Source: Oscillospiraceae bacterium
GTDB taxonomy: Bacteria; Bacillota; Clostridia; Oscillospirales; Oscillospiraceae
Assembly (NCBI GenBank): GCA_009780435.1
Contig: WRAB01000015.1
Span: 1 to 64,000, forward strand
Reading direction: 5' to 3'
Length of the DNA stretch: 64,000 nt
Shown: piece by piece, positions 15,289 through 23,050 of the stretch
Position numbering within the stretch: the stretch's first letter is position 1
How the letters are laid out: every line of letters begins with the position of its first letter
Notes under the pieces: generated by a model
Told to the model about the DNA's origin: nothing
Database searches by the model: none
Seen by the model: only the letters and a program-made list of their open reading frames with translations
Translations under genes and position numbers: made by a program

Positions 15289-16851
15289 TCAATACTGGAA
15301 CTCCGCCCACGTCAGCATATTGCGGCATAGGAAAATAACCAAAAAGCTGACGCCATAGCACCATAGGACCACCGTCCACAGGGCAACTGTAAGAGGCATC
15401 CCCAACCAGAGCACGGCCAGCATGGCCATTCCCACGCCGGGGCCGATGAAAAGCACCGCAAAAAACAGGAATAGCGGCAACACGATCATAGGCGATTTGA
15501 TCTGGCCAAATAGCCGCTCCATAGCCGCACTCATGGCGATCACAAGCAGACCAACGCCCACCCGGATCAAAATGCCCACCCCAACCATCGTCCAGGAGAC
15601 TCCGGTGATCAATCCCAGCGCCACCATGAGAACGGCGGACTCCAGGACGCATTTGAGCACACTCTCCCCGCAGAGCATAATGAGTTTCTTGAAGGGATTC
15701 TGGGGTACCAGGTAGATGTAGGGCTTCAACATCTCCATGCCCCATCGGGAAGCGCTGAAGCTAAATAGGGTCAGAAAGCAGCTGGCGATGAGAGCGGGCA
15801 GGAAACTCTCCGGCGCCCGGCCCAGAAACACGGCCAAACCAATGGGGATGGCCATGAGCAACAGGGACATAGTGCTCAATAGAAAGCGTCCGGCCCGGCG
15901 GCTCTCTATGAGATGTTTGAAGAAAAACACCGATGCGCCCCGGCCTCTACCGATACCGGTTTTCCCCACTTTTATGGTCCTCCTGCCGGTCTCCGTCATC
16001 CGCCCCTCTTTCGCCGCCGCGACGGCCGAGTGGGTCACCTCCGTGGCTAAGAGCACGTCCTCGTAATAGTCCGCGTTGAGGCGGAGGATCACCAAGGTAA
16101 CGATCAGCAGAAACGCACCCATCGCCCCAACACCGATGAGCAACAGTATTGCGTCACCTGTAAATAGGCCGCGGATAATCGCAACCACCCAGCCCGCCAT
16201 GGGGAACGCCATCCCCATGGGCTCCGCCCCCCGGGTGAACAGGCTCTCCAAAACCCCGCCCCCGGCAAATACGGGCCGTAGTAGCCACAGAAGAGTCGCC
16301 CCACAGACGGCCCAGATTAAAGTGCGGATCACTCTCTTGCGCCCATCGCTTCCGCTGGAGACACAATAGATCCACATGGCCGTGAGTTGGGCGGCAAACA
16401 CGATCAGGCCATAGCCTGAGACGATCACCAGCATCTGCCCAAAGGATATACCGAAGCTGGATCGAAGCCAGCCGTATTGAAACAGCAAAAACATCCCCGT
16501 GAGGGCCGTTGTCCCCAACTGTTTAATCAGGCCGTAGTACAAAATCCGTTTTGGCGAGAGGGGAGCCGTGAACAAAAGGCTCACATCTGCCATGGTGTAA
16601 AACGTCGTCCCGGAACCCAGGCCAGGGAAGAGGCCTATCACATAGGTAAAAGCAAAAAAGGCCAGCATGATGGCGAATAGTGCACCGTCGTCCTGGGGAA
16701 CCGCACCCGCCTCGTTGCCCATAGCAGTGATGAGCACAAATACCAGTAATCCGGCGAACACCAAAAATAGTATCAGTTTTGCCGGACGGCGGCGCAGTTC
16801 TTTGATCCGATTTTTCAACCGTGTGATTTGTAGGTAGAACAACGCCCTCAT
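15289..16851 (-). CDS. ABC exporter permease, ABC_export type
   Basis: A 520-residue membrane protein with about 12 hydrophobic segments in two halves, separated by a basic cytoplasmic loop (about residues 265-315, TGRRTIKVGKTGIGRGRGAS). The N-terminus MRALFYLQITRLKNRIKELRR and the ADVSLLFTAPLSPKRILYYG motif match the 'putative ABC exporter' family of Firmicutes. Its start overlaps the stop of the ATPase gene by 4 bases (ATGA), so the two proteins should be made in equal amounts and form one exporter. The substrate is unknown; relatives are usually annotated without one. Confidence 0.85.
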   Translation of the reverse strand: MRALFYLQITRLKNRIKELRRRPAKLILFLVFAGLLVFVLITAMGNEAGAVPQDDGALFAIMLAFFAFTYVIGLFPGLGSGTTFYTMADVSLLFTAPLSPKRILYYGLIKQLGTTALTGMFLLFQYGWLRSSFGISFGQMLVIVSGYGLIVFAAQLTAMWIYCVSSGSDGRKRVIRTLIWAVCGATLLWLLRPVFAGGGVLESLFTRGAEPMGMAFPMAGWVVAIIRGLFTGDAILLLIGVGAMGAFLLIVTLVILRLNADYYEDVLLATEVTHSAVAAAKEGRMTETGRRTIKVGKTGIGRGRGASVFFFKHLIESRRAGRFLLSTMSLLLMAIPIGLAVFLGRAPESFLPALIASCFLTLFSFSASRWGMEMLKPYIYLVPQNPFKKLIMLCGESVLKCVLESAVLMVALGLITGVSWTMVGVGILIRVGVGLLVIAMSAAMERLFGQIKSPMIVLPLFLFFAVLFIGPGVGMAMLAVLWLGMPLTVALWTVVLWCYGVSFLVIFLCRNMLTWAEFQY

Positions 16852-17561
16852 GCCTCATCCCTCCGGCTCGTCTCGGTAACGGCGAAAAACAGGTCTTCCA
16901 ACCCTTTATCCGCTGTGGCCTCGTCGGCGGCCATGGTGGCTGCGAATTTTCCGTTTACCATGATGTGAGCTACATTCCAATAGGCCTCCACACTGTCGAT
17001 CATGTGGGTGCTGATTAGTAGCGCCACCCCGGCGTCCCGGAGCTCTATAATCAGAGAGCGAAGCTCTTTTATGGCGTGGGGATCGAGACCCACCAACGGC
17101 TCGTCCAAGATCACCAGCCGGGGCCGGGGCAAAATACCGCAGATGATGCTGAGCTTCTGTTGCATCCCCTTGCTGAGCTCTTTGCCCAGCTTGTTTGCCT
17201 TGTCGTCTAACTCAAATCGGCGGAGCAGGGACTCGCCGTATTCTTTCCAGTCATCTTGGAGGTCATATGCCCTGGCGATAAACTCCAAGTGCTCAGAGAC
17301 GGTCAGCAGATCGTATACTGCTGGCATCTCCGGCACATAGCCCAGGCGGCGTTTTGCCTCCAGGCTCTTGTTGGCGCAGCCGTCGATCTCGATCTCGCCT
17401 GTAAAACGCAGAAGTCCTGCGATGCACTTGATGATCGTGCTCTTCCCCGCCCCGTTAGGGCCCAATAAAATGGCAACTTGCCCGGCTCCGACGGAAAAGC
17501 TGATGTCGTCGTTGGCCAGGAATTTGCCATATCGCTTGCTGACGGAATTGACTGTGAGCAT
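16848..17561 (-). CDS. ABC transporter ATP-binding protein (exporter type)
   Basis: A 237-residue nucleotide-binding subunit. Walker A GPNGAGKSTI (about 34-43), the signature LSKGMQQKLSI (about 132), Walker B RLVILDEPLVGLD and the switch His in LLISTHMID are all intact. The GPNGAGKS form and the family resemblance point to an export or drug/bacteriocin-resistance type ATPase. GAGAGGAG precedes the ATG. It is the first gene of the leftward unit with the permease (4-base overlap). The divergent Ig-like gene starts 57 bases away, so the short gap must hold promoters for both directions. Confidence 0.92.
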   Translation of the reverse strand: MLTVNSVSKRYGKFLANDDISFSVGAGQVAILLGPNGAGKSTIIKCIAGLLRFTGEIEIDGCANKSLEAKRRLGYVPEMPAVYDLLTVSEHLEFIARAYDLQDDWKEYGESLLRRFELDDKANKLGKELSKGMQQKLSIICGILPRPRLVILDEPLVGLDPHAIKELRSLIIELRDAGVALLISTHMIDSVEAYWNVAHIMVNGKFAATMAADEATADKGLEDLFFAVTETSRRDEA

Positions 17562-17618
17562 AGGCGCTCCTCTCTTCGGGCATACTTTAGAAAAAATGTC
17601 TTTGGGAGGTCTCCTTTA

Positions 17619-17981
17619 TTGAAACGTTTCCTATTATTTGTATTGACAATACTCCTGCTCATCCCATCGGCCCTGGCCGTGGAGATGGCCACAGAAAATC
17701 AGGCCCCCATAGCGGAGGCCCTGGAACTGACCACCTATCGCGATATCGCCCTGGCCGGCATGTTGATTGCCACGGATCCGGAGGGGGATTTATTTGAGTA
17801 TCAAATCGTCCGCTCTCCCAAGAAAGGCCAACTGGAACTAGATTCGCCCACCGGGCTGTTCACCTACACGCCCCTGGAGGGCAAACGGGGCCGAGACACC
17901 TTCACCTATGTGGCAATTGACGCAGTAGGGAATATCTCCGATGAGACCGCCGTCACGATTCGGATCCGGCGCAATGTGTAG
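17619..17981 (+). CDS. Secreted single-domain Ig/cadherin-like protein
   Basis: A 120-residue protein starting at TTG 17619, where GGGAGG (17604-17609) is 9 bases away; the open frame extends further upstream but over the promoter and start of the divergent gene. A signal peptide MKRFLLFVLTILLLIPSALA is followed by one beta-sandwich domain: NQAPIAEALELTTYRD, ATDPEGDLFEYQIV, GLFTYTPLEGKRGRDTFTYV and DAVGNISDETAVTI. This is the tandem-95 / cadherin-like Ig pattern normally found as repeats in large adhesins; here it is a lone unit. It probably stays associated with the cell wall or is released. Function unknown. Confidence 0.82.
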   Translation: MKRFLLFVLTILLLIPSALAVEMATENQAPIAEALELTTYRDIALAGMLIATDPEGDLFEYQIVRSPKKGQLELDSPTGLFTYTPLEGKRGRDTFTYVAIDAVGNISDETAVTIRIRRNV

Positions 17982-17983
17982 CG

Positions 17984-18017
17984 CAATCCTCAGTCAGCTT
18001 CGCTGACAGATCCTTTG
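17984..18017. repeat. Copy of a dispersed 34-bp repeat
   Basis: Identical at 33 of 34 positions to 21429-21462. It contains the small hairpin GTCAGCTTCGCTGAC. It begins 3 bases after the Ig-like gene stop. The 120 bases that follow contain no recognisable gene. Confidence 0.85.
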
Positions 18018-18139
18018 CACCACAGGCACCTCTTCCGCCGAGCCAATCGCTTCGCTCTTGGGGCGTCAGTTGGAAAAGGAGCCTGCGCACTGGGTTCAAC
18101 GTGCTATACAGGCGTACTCTGTAGAACCATGTGTCTCTC

Positions 18140-18448
18140 CTACACCCCGACCATCTTCTCAAATTCTGTGATCGGATGCACACCGACCCGCTTGTCCACC
18201 TCTTGTCCATTCCGAAATAGAATCACCGTGGGGATGGTCATCACGCCGTAGCGGGCGGCCAGTGGTCCCTGCTCGTCCACGTGCACTTTACACACCTTTA
18301 CCTTGTCCCCGTGTTTTGCCGCAAACTCCTCCAAAATGGGGGTCAGCATCCGACATGGGCCGCACCACTCGGCCCAAAAGTCTACTAGTGTCACGCCCTG
18401 GCTGATGGTCTGATCAAAATTGTCTGCCGTCAAGTTTTGCAATGCCAT
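18140..18448 (-). CDS. trxA: Thioredoxin
   Basis: A 102-residue classical thioredoxin with the active site WAEWCGPCRM (Cys29, Cys32), the cis-proline loop MTIPTVILF and the standard length. It reduces protein disulfides in the cytoplasm, itself reduced by the flavoenzyme encoded just upstream. The ATG at 18448 has AGGAGG at a proper distance; a longer frame exists but runs through a repeat element. It forms a unit with the trxB gene, separated by 100 bases that are almost entirely an inverted-repeat element. Confidence 0.96.
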   Translation of the reverse strand: MALQNLTADNFDQTISQGVTLVDFWAEWCGPCRMLTPILEEFAAKHGDKVKVCKVHVDEQGPLAARYGVMTIPTVILFRNGQEVDKRVGVHPITEFEKMVGV

Positions 18449-18464
18449 TTTAATATCCTCCTTA

Positions 18465-18552
18465 GTAGGGGCGGCAACCTGCCGCCCGTGGTTTCTTGAT
18501 CCCTGTCGGTTTTCGCATAGGGACATAGCCGGCGGCAATCTGCCGCCCCTAC
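18465..18552. repeat. 88-bp nested inverted-repeat element between trxB and trxA
   Basis: The ends GTAGGGGCGGCA (18465-18476) and TGCCGCCCCTAC (18541-18552) are perfect inverted repeats of 12 bp, and each end also folds on itself (GGGCGGCA...TGCCGCCC). It looks like a non-autonomous dispersed repeat. Its left part carries the trxA ribosome-site spacer; its right end supplies the stop codon of trxB. Confidence 0.8.
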
Positions 18553-19403
18553 GCACCATCCAAATATGCCGCCGCATTGAGGGCCGCAACCAGGCCCTCG
18601 CCGGTGGCTTTTGACACTTGATAGGGTTTGCCCGTACAGTCTCCGGCGGCAAATACGCCGGGAATATTGGTCTGCATATTCCGATCCACCTGAATATGTG
18701 TGCCGTCTAATGCGAGATCGGGCAATAGACTGGCCATTGCCACGGTACTCCGGAGGATAAATACGCCCTGACAGGGGATCGTCTCCCCGTCCACTTGCAA
18801 TGATTCAACTCTGGTTGCGCCGTGAATTTCCAGCTTTTTGCCCTGAATCACGGGGATATCTGCATGCAACCCGTCCAAACTCCGCCCGTCTGAGATGGCG
18901 GTCACGGTGGAGCCGATCTCCCGGAGATAGTTGGCCTCGTGAATCCCCTCGCCGGACTTGATTATTACACACACGGTCTTTTGGCGATATAACATCCCGT
19001 CACAGGTGGCGCAGTAGCTGACGCCCCGCCCCAGAAGCTCCCGCTCCCCCGGATAGGCCGCCTTTTGAACGATGCCGCAGGCCAAGATCACCGCCTGGGC
19101 CGAATAGACGTCGGCGCCGGCGGAAATCATAAACTTGTCCCCCATAGGCATGACGCTCAATACTCTGCCGCCGATAAAGTCTACATCTCGACCCCGCACC
19201 TGCTCCAAACAGAGTTCCAGATAGTCCCGCCCGCTCATACCGGGGGTTCCCAAAACATTCTCCAGCCACTCGGCCTTATAGAGCCCGCTCTCCCGGTAGT
19301 CGCTGGAGAATATACGGGTGGATTTGTTCCGCACCCTGGCGTTCAGCGCCGCTGACAACCCCGCCGGGCCGCCACCGATAACAGCAATATCTGTGTGGCT
19401 CAT
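18549..19403 (-). CDS. trxB: Thioredoxin reductase-like flavoprotein lacking an NADPH site
   Basis: A 284-residue flavoprotein of the thioredoxin reductase fold. FAD motif GGGPAGLSAAL at 10-20, redox pair CATC (Cys131, Cys134), and the second FAD motif GVFAAGDCTGKPYQ (249-262) are present. The place where NADPH-dependent enzymes have GxGxxA/HRR reads VCVIIKSGEGIHEA and lacks the glycine pattern and the basic phosphate-binding residues. The protein is also about 25-30 residues shorter than standard TrxB. Clostridial ferredoxin-dependent flavin thioredoxin reductases share this loss, so I infer ferredoxin as electron donor. It pairs with trxA downstream. Confidence 0.88.
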   Translation of the reverse strand: MSHTDIAVIGGGPAGLSAALNARVRNKSTRIFSSDYRESGLYKAEWLENVLGTPGMSGRDYLELCLEQVRGRDVDFIGGRVLSVMPMGDKFMISAGADVYSAQAVILACGIVQKAAYPGERELLGRGVSYCATCDGMLYRQKTVCVIIKSGEGIHEANYLREIGSTVTAISDGRSLDGLHADIPVIQGKKLEIHGATRVESLQVDGETIPCQGVFILRSTVAMASLLPDLALDGTHIQVDRNMQTNIPGVFAAGDCTGKPYQVSKATGEGLVAALNAAAYLDGA

Positions 19404-19453
19404 AGGAATCCCCCCTTGATTTCCCCACCTGCGGCAGGAAATATTGTAATCAA

Positions 19454-19482
19454 ATTATACTCCAAATGGCGAAGTCTGTAAA
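19454..19482 (-). promoter_or_regulatory. Promoter of trxB-trxA
   Basis: On the minus strand, TTTACA (19482-19477), a 17-base spacer and perfect TATAAT (19459-19454). It lies back-to-back with the glnS promoter. Confidence 0.82.
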
Positions 19483-19488
19483 TACAAT

Positions 19489-19516
19489 TTGATTTTCCGC
19501 AAATTTTGCGTATAAT
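19489..19516 (+). promoter_or_regulatory. Promoter of glnS
   Basis: TTGATT at 19489-19494, a 16-base spacer and perfect TATAAT at 19511-19516, implying a leader of about 110 bases that contains the hairpin at 19571-19591. Confidence 0.75.
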
Positions 19517-19570
19517 GTAGGGGATGATGGCAATCGTCCCGCAATGTGCAAAAATCTGTCATGGAACGTA

Positions 19571-19591
19571 GGGGCGCACATTGTGCGCCCC
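19571..19591. repeat. Dispersed palindrome in the glnS leader
   Basis: GGGGCGCACA and TGTGCGCCCC around one central T. A near-identical palindrome lies at 23032-23050, so this is a dispersed hairpin unit. In the glnS transcript it sits about 30 bases upstream of the ribosome site and has no T tract. Confidence 0.8.
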
Positions 19592-19633
19592 TGTTGTACG
19601 ATACATCCAACCCCCAAAAAGGAGTGCATAGCT

Positions 19634-21322
19634 ATGGCCGAAGAGATCAAAACCACTGAAATAAGCGAAAGTTCCACAAACTTTATCCACGCATTTATTG
19701 AGGAGGATATCGCCCCCGGCGGGCGGTTCGCCGGGATGACTGTCCACACCCGGTTCCCACCGGAGCCCAACGGGTACCTCCACATCGGCCACTGCAAGGC
19801 CCTGTGCATTGATTTTGGCACGGCTGAAAAATACGGCGGTGTCTGTAACCTCAGAATGGACGACACCAACCCCGCCAAAGAGGACGAGGAGTACGTCACC
19901 GCCATCCAGGAGGACATCCGCTGGCTGGGCTTTGACTGGGGCGACAACTTCTTCTACGGCTCCGACTTCTTCGACCAGCAGTTCGATCTGGCCGTGGGGC
20001 TGATTGAGCGGGGGCTGGCCTACGTGTGTGAGCTCACCCCGGAGGAGTTTAAGAAAAATCGCGGCTCCATCGGCATCCCCGCCGTGAGCCCCTATCGGGA
20101 TCGCCCTGTGGCGGAGAGCTTAGACCTCTTCCAACGGATGAAAAGCGGGGAGTTCCCCGCCGGGGCCATGACTTTGCGGGCTAAGATCGACTTGGCCTCC
20201 GGCAACTTCAACATGCGGGATCCCGCCCTCTATCGGATCAGCCACACCCACCACCACCGGACGGGGGATACATGGTGCATCTATCCCATGTACGACTACG
20301 CCCACCCCCTCCAGGACGCATTGGAGGGTATCACCCACTCCCTGTGCTCTCTGGAATTTGAAGATCACCGACCGTTATACGACTGGGTGGTGGACAATAC
20401 GATGGTTGCGTCAAAACCCCGGCAGATTGAGTTTGCCCGGTTATATATCAACTATACGGTCTTGTCCAAGCGGAAACTCCGCCTCCTGGTGGAAGAGGGC
20501 ATCGTCTCCGGCTGGGATGACCCCCGGATGCCCACCCTCACCGGGATGCGCCGCCGGGGATACACCCCCCGGAGCATCCGCAACTTCGCCGAGCGGATCG
20601 GCGTCAGCAAGGCCGCAAGCGTCGTGGAGTTCTCCTTCCTGGAGCACTGCCTCCGAGAGGATTTGGGCGCCATCTCCCAGCGGGCCATGGCCGTCCTGCG
20701 GCCTATGGAGCTGGTGATTACCAACTATCCCGCCGATCAGAGCGAGACGTTTCAGATTGAAAATAATCCGGAGGACCCGGAGTCCGGCACACGGCCCGTC
20801 ACCTTCTCCAAGACCCTCTGGATCGAAGCCGAAGATTTCATGGAGGAGCCGGTGAAAAAGTACAACCGCCTCTTCCCCGGCAACTACGTGCGGCTAAAAG
20901 GCGCGCATATTGTGCGCTGTACCGGCTGTGAGAAAGACGCAGACGGCAACATGATCCGGGTATTCGCCGAATATGACCCCGATCTGCCCGCCGGGAGCAC
21001 GCCCGAAGGGATTAAAGTCCGAGGTACGATCCACTGGGTGGACATAAACACCGCCGTAGATGCCACAGTACGGCTCTACGACAACCTGTTCTCCGATCCC
21101 GATCCCGACGCTGCCGACAAGGATTTTTTATCCTGTCTCAACCCCAACTCTCTGGAAGTCTTATCAAACTGCAAGGTCGAGGCCGGCTTTGCAGAGGCCC
21201 AGGCCCCTGCAAACTTCCAATTCCTGCGGACAGGCTATTTCTGTGTGGACAGCGTGGAGTCCCGTCCCGGAAACCTCGTCTTCAACCGCAGTGTGGCCCT
21301 CAAAGACAGTTTTAAGAAATAG
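19634..21322 (+). CDS. glnS: Glutaminyl-tRNA synthetase
   Basis: A 562-residue class I synthetase that charges tRNA-Gln directly. The N-terminal catalytic domain has FPPEPNGYLHIGHCKAL with the HIGH motif, MDDTNPAKEDEEY, and the KMSKS-equivalent VLSKRKL. The C-terminal half is the beta-barrel anticodon-binding part (from about residue 340, ending in YFCVDSVESRPGNLVFNRSVALKDSFKK). The length fits bacterial GlnRS. The ATG at 19634 follows AAAGGAG at 19618-19624. Possession of GlnRS is patchy in Firmicutes, where many use the GatCAB route; GatCAB may still be elsewhere for Asn. Confidence 0.97.
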   Translation: MAEEIKTTEISESSTNFIHAFIEEDIAPGGRFAGMTVHTRFPPEPNGYLHIGHCKALCIDFGTAEKYGGVCNLRMDDTNPAKEDEEYVTAIQEDIRWLGFDWGDNFFYGSDFFDQQFDLAVGLIERGLAYVCELTPEEFKKNRGSIGIPAVSPYRDRPVAESLDLFQRMKSGEFPAGAMTLRAKIDLASGNFNMRDPALYRISHTHHHRTGDTWCIYPMYDYAHPLQDALEGITHSLCSLEFEDHRPLYDWVVDNTMVASKPRQIEFARLYINYTVLSKRKLRLLVEEGIVSGWDDPRMPTLTGMRRRGYTPRSIRNFAERIGVSKAASVVEFSFLEHCLREDLGAISQRAMAVLRPMELVITNYPADQSETFQIENNPEDPESGTRPVTFSKTLWIEAEDFMEEPVKKYNRLFPGNYVRLKGAHIVRCTGCEKDADGNMIRVFAEYDPDLPAGSTPEGIKVRGTIHWVDINTAVDATVRLYDNLFSDPDPDAADKDFLSCLNPNSLEVLSNCKVEAGFAEAQAPANFQFLRTGYFCVDSVESRPGNLVFNRSVALKDSFKK

Positions 21323-21428
21323 ACGCAAGCTGGAGACGTTGTATTGACCGCCCTGCCCTTTTGGGGTGCTCCTCCAGTCAGGCTTCGCCTGACAACCCCT
21401 CTGGGCGATGAGGCCTGAAGGTCAAGGA

Positions 21429-21548
21429 CAATCCTCAGTCAGCTTCGCTGACAGCTCCTTTGAGAAAGGAGCTAAAGGTCAAGAACACACTGCACCAAAA
21501 ACCTCCTTTGGAAAAGGAGGTGGCAGAGCGAAGCTCTGACGGAGGATT
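21429..21548. repeat. About 120-bp MITE-like element between glnS and the TIM-barrel gene
   Basis: The left end AATCCTCAGTCAGCTTCGCT and the right end (AGCGAAGCTCTGACGGAGGATT) are imperfect inverted repeats, each with an internal hairpin. Inside are two more complementary pieces (AGCTCCTTT / AAAGGAGC and ACCTCCTTT / AAAGGAGGT). The left 34 bp also occurs alone at 17984-18017. A decayed second copy may lie at 21370-21425. No transposase is present. Confidence 0.75.
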
Positions 21549-21603
21549 ACTCTCTGCGCCCCAGGCGGGGAATCCCCGATTAAATCATGCAGGAGGTCAC
21601 AAT

Positions 21604-22287
21604 ATGGAACACAGCAAAAAAATGGTCCCCTCCTATGCGGGGAACCTACGCAGCCATATGATCCAAGTACCGGAAGTCATCGCCCAGTGCAGTGGGATCC
21701 GCATTTTCGGGCGTCGGATTAAGAGCCTGGTCTTCTCCACAGATGCGGCCATTATCAAGAACATCAACGCCGACGCGGTGATCGCCGTCTATCCATTCAC
21801 CCCCCAGCCAGCCATTGGCCGGGCCGTGCTCATGGCGGCGGATATGCCGGTTCTCGTAGGCGTCGGCGGCGGCACCACCAGCGGCGCACGGGTGATCCGT
21901 CTCGGCTGCGACGCAGAGGATCAGGGTGCCTATGGCGTGGTGGTCAACGCCCCCCTTCCCGTGGAGGTGATCCAGGATTTAAAGGCCCATCTGGAGATTC
22001 CCATCGTGGTGACGGTGGTATCCTCCCAGACCGATATCGCCGCACGGATTGAGGCCGGGGCCAGTATCGTCAATATCTCCGGCGGCGCACGGACAGCGGC
22101 GCTTGTGGCCGCAGTCCGGGAAAAGTTCCCCGACCTCCCCATCATCGCCACCGGCGGCCCCACAGAGGAGAGCGTCCTGGAGACCATCCAAGCCGGGGCC
22201 AATGCCATTACATACACCCCACCCACCACGGGTGAGTTGTTCGCCGGAATGATGGCAAAGTATCGGGATATGATGGCCGAGGGATGA
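21604..22287 (+). CDS. TIM-barrel protein of unknown function
   Basis: A 227-residue protein that reads as a small (beta/alpha)8 barrel: alternating strands such as ADAVIAVYPF, MPVLVGVGGGTTSG, IPIVVTVVSS, ASIVNISGG and LPIIATGGPTEESVLETIQAGANAITYTP. The last segment resembles the phosphate-binding end of ThiE/NanE/aldolase-type barrels. I cannot name the reaction; relatives in Clostridia carry only general hydrolase labels. The ATG at 21604 has AGGAGGT at 21591-21597; an upstream frame extension reads into a repeat element and is rejected. It stands alone between a repeat and the toxin-antitoxin pair. Confidence 0.8.
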   Translation: MEHSKKMVPSYAGNLRSHMIQVPEVIAQCSGIRIFGRRIKSLVFSTDAAIIKNINADAVIAVYPFTPQPAIGRAVLMAADMPVLVGVGGGTTSGARVIRLGCDAEDQGAYGVVVNAPLPVEVIQDLKAHLEIPIVVTVVSSQTDIAARIEAGASIVNISGGARTAALVAAVREKFPDLPIIATGGPTEESVLETIQAGANAITYTPPTTGELFAGMMAKYRDMMAEG

Positions 22288-22308
22288 GGAGATTACAGCC
22301 TATTCCTA

Positions 22309-22337
22309 TTGAACGATAAAACTAAATTTGATATACT
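22309..22337 (+). promoter_or_regulatory. Promoter of the mntA-hepT pair
   Basis: TTGAAC at 22309-22314, a 17-base spacer and TATACT at 22332-22337, about 30 bases upstream of the antitoxin start. Confidence 0.8.
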
Positions 22338-22365
22338 ATAAACTAGGCAGAAAGGGGGATTTTCT

Positions 22366-22686
22366 ATGGTTTACACACTAAGCGAATTGCGACAAAAATT
22401 GACTCCCATTGCAGAAAAGCATCAACTAGAAACCATTTATGTGTTTGGCTCATACGCACGTGAAGACGTCACAGAGGACAGCGATATTGATCTCCTGGTC
22501 GATGCATCTGGTTCTGGTTTGGTGGGATGGGATTTCGGCGGATTATATGAAGATCTCAAACTCGCTCTCAAAAAAGACATCGATATGATTACAACTGACG
22601 CCTTATCCGACTATGAGCGGGATATTGACAAAGAATTCAGCCACACCGTACTGAATGAGAGGGTTGCCGTCTATGAACGAACGTGA
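22366..22686 (+). CDS. mntA: MntA-type minimal nucleotidyltransferase antitoxin
   Basis: A 106-residue nucleotidyltransferase of the minimal (MNT) class with GSYAREDVTEDSDIDLLVD: the G-S pair and the two metal-binding Asp residues of the active site are intact, and a third acidic position lies in DIDMITTDAL. In HepT/MntA systems this protein inactivates the toxin by adding AMP groups to a tyrosine. It starts at ATG 22366 behind GAAAGGGGG and overlaps the toxin gene by 14 bases, as in other such pairs. The two genes are more AT-rich than surroundings, consistent with mobility. Confidence 0.92.
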   Translation: MVYTLSELRQKLTPIAEKHQLETIYVFGSYAREDVTEDSDIDLLVDASGSGLVGWDFGGLYEDLKLALKKDIDMITTDALSDYERDIDKEFSHTVLNERVAVYERT

Positions 22687-23020
22687 TCTGACACGCATCA
22701 GATATATAAAAGAATATTGTGACGATATTACCGCAACCATTGCTCGTTGCGGAAACGATGAGCAAAAATTCCGCTCGGATAGAGACTACTACAACTCGGT
22801 TTCCATGTCCCTGATGCAAATCGGAGAACTGAGCAAGTCATTGAGCCCAGAATTCATAAAGGAAACCGAGAATCAAATTCCCTGGCACAAAGTGCGGGGG
22901 ATGCGAAACTGGTTCGCCCATAGTTATCAAAAAATGAGTAAAACAACCATGTGGGAGACGGCTACGAAAAGCATTCCCTCTCTGTTGGCCTTTTGTGAAC
23001 AGGCCATCCCACAACAATAA
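22673..23020 (+). CDS. hepT: HepT-type HEPN ribonuclease toxin
   Basis: A 115-residue all-helical HEPN protein. The catalytic signature R-x4-H-x-Y is visible as RNWFAHSY near residue 80, preceded by PWHKVRGM. HepT toxins cut RNA, and the Tyr of this motif is the target of AMP transfer by the partner nucleotidyltransferase. ATG 22673 lies inside the end of the antitoxin gene, with GAGAGGG 9 bases upstream; an ATG at 22655 lacks a ribosome site. The pair forms a complete, apparently functional toxin-antitoxin module with its own promoter. Confidence 0.92.
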   Translation: MNERDLTRIRYIKEYCDDITATIARCGNDEQKFRSDRDYYNSVSMSLMQIGELSKSLSPEFIKETENQIPWHKVRGMRNWFAHSYQKMSKTTMWETATKSIPSLLAFCEQAIPQQ

Positions 23021-23031
23021 AAAGGAATAGC

Positions 23032-23050
23032 GGGCGCACAATGTGCGCCC
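23032..23050. repeat. Dispersed palindrome between hepT and the phosphoesterase gene
   Basis: GGGCGCACA and TGTGCGCCC around one A, nearly identical to the palindrome at 19571-19591. It lies between convergent genes and could act as a hairpin end for either transcript, though the T tract is poor. Confidence 0.75.

Noticed and set aside
21460-21603. Upstream extension of the TIM-barrel protein
   Set aside because: These codons lie in a MITE-like repeat; AGGAGGT directly precedes ATG 21604.
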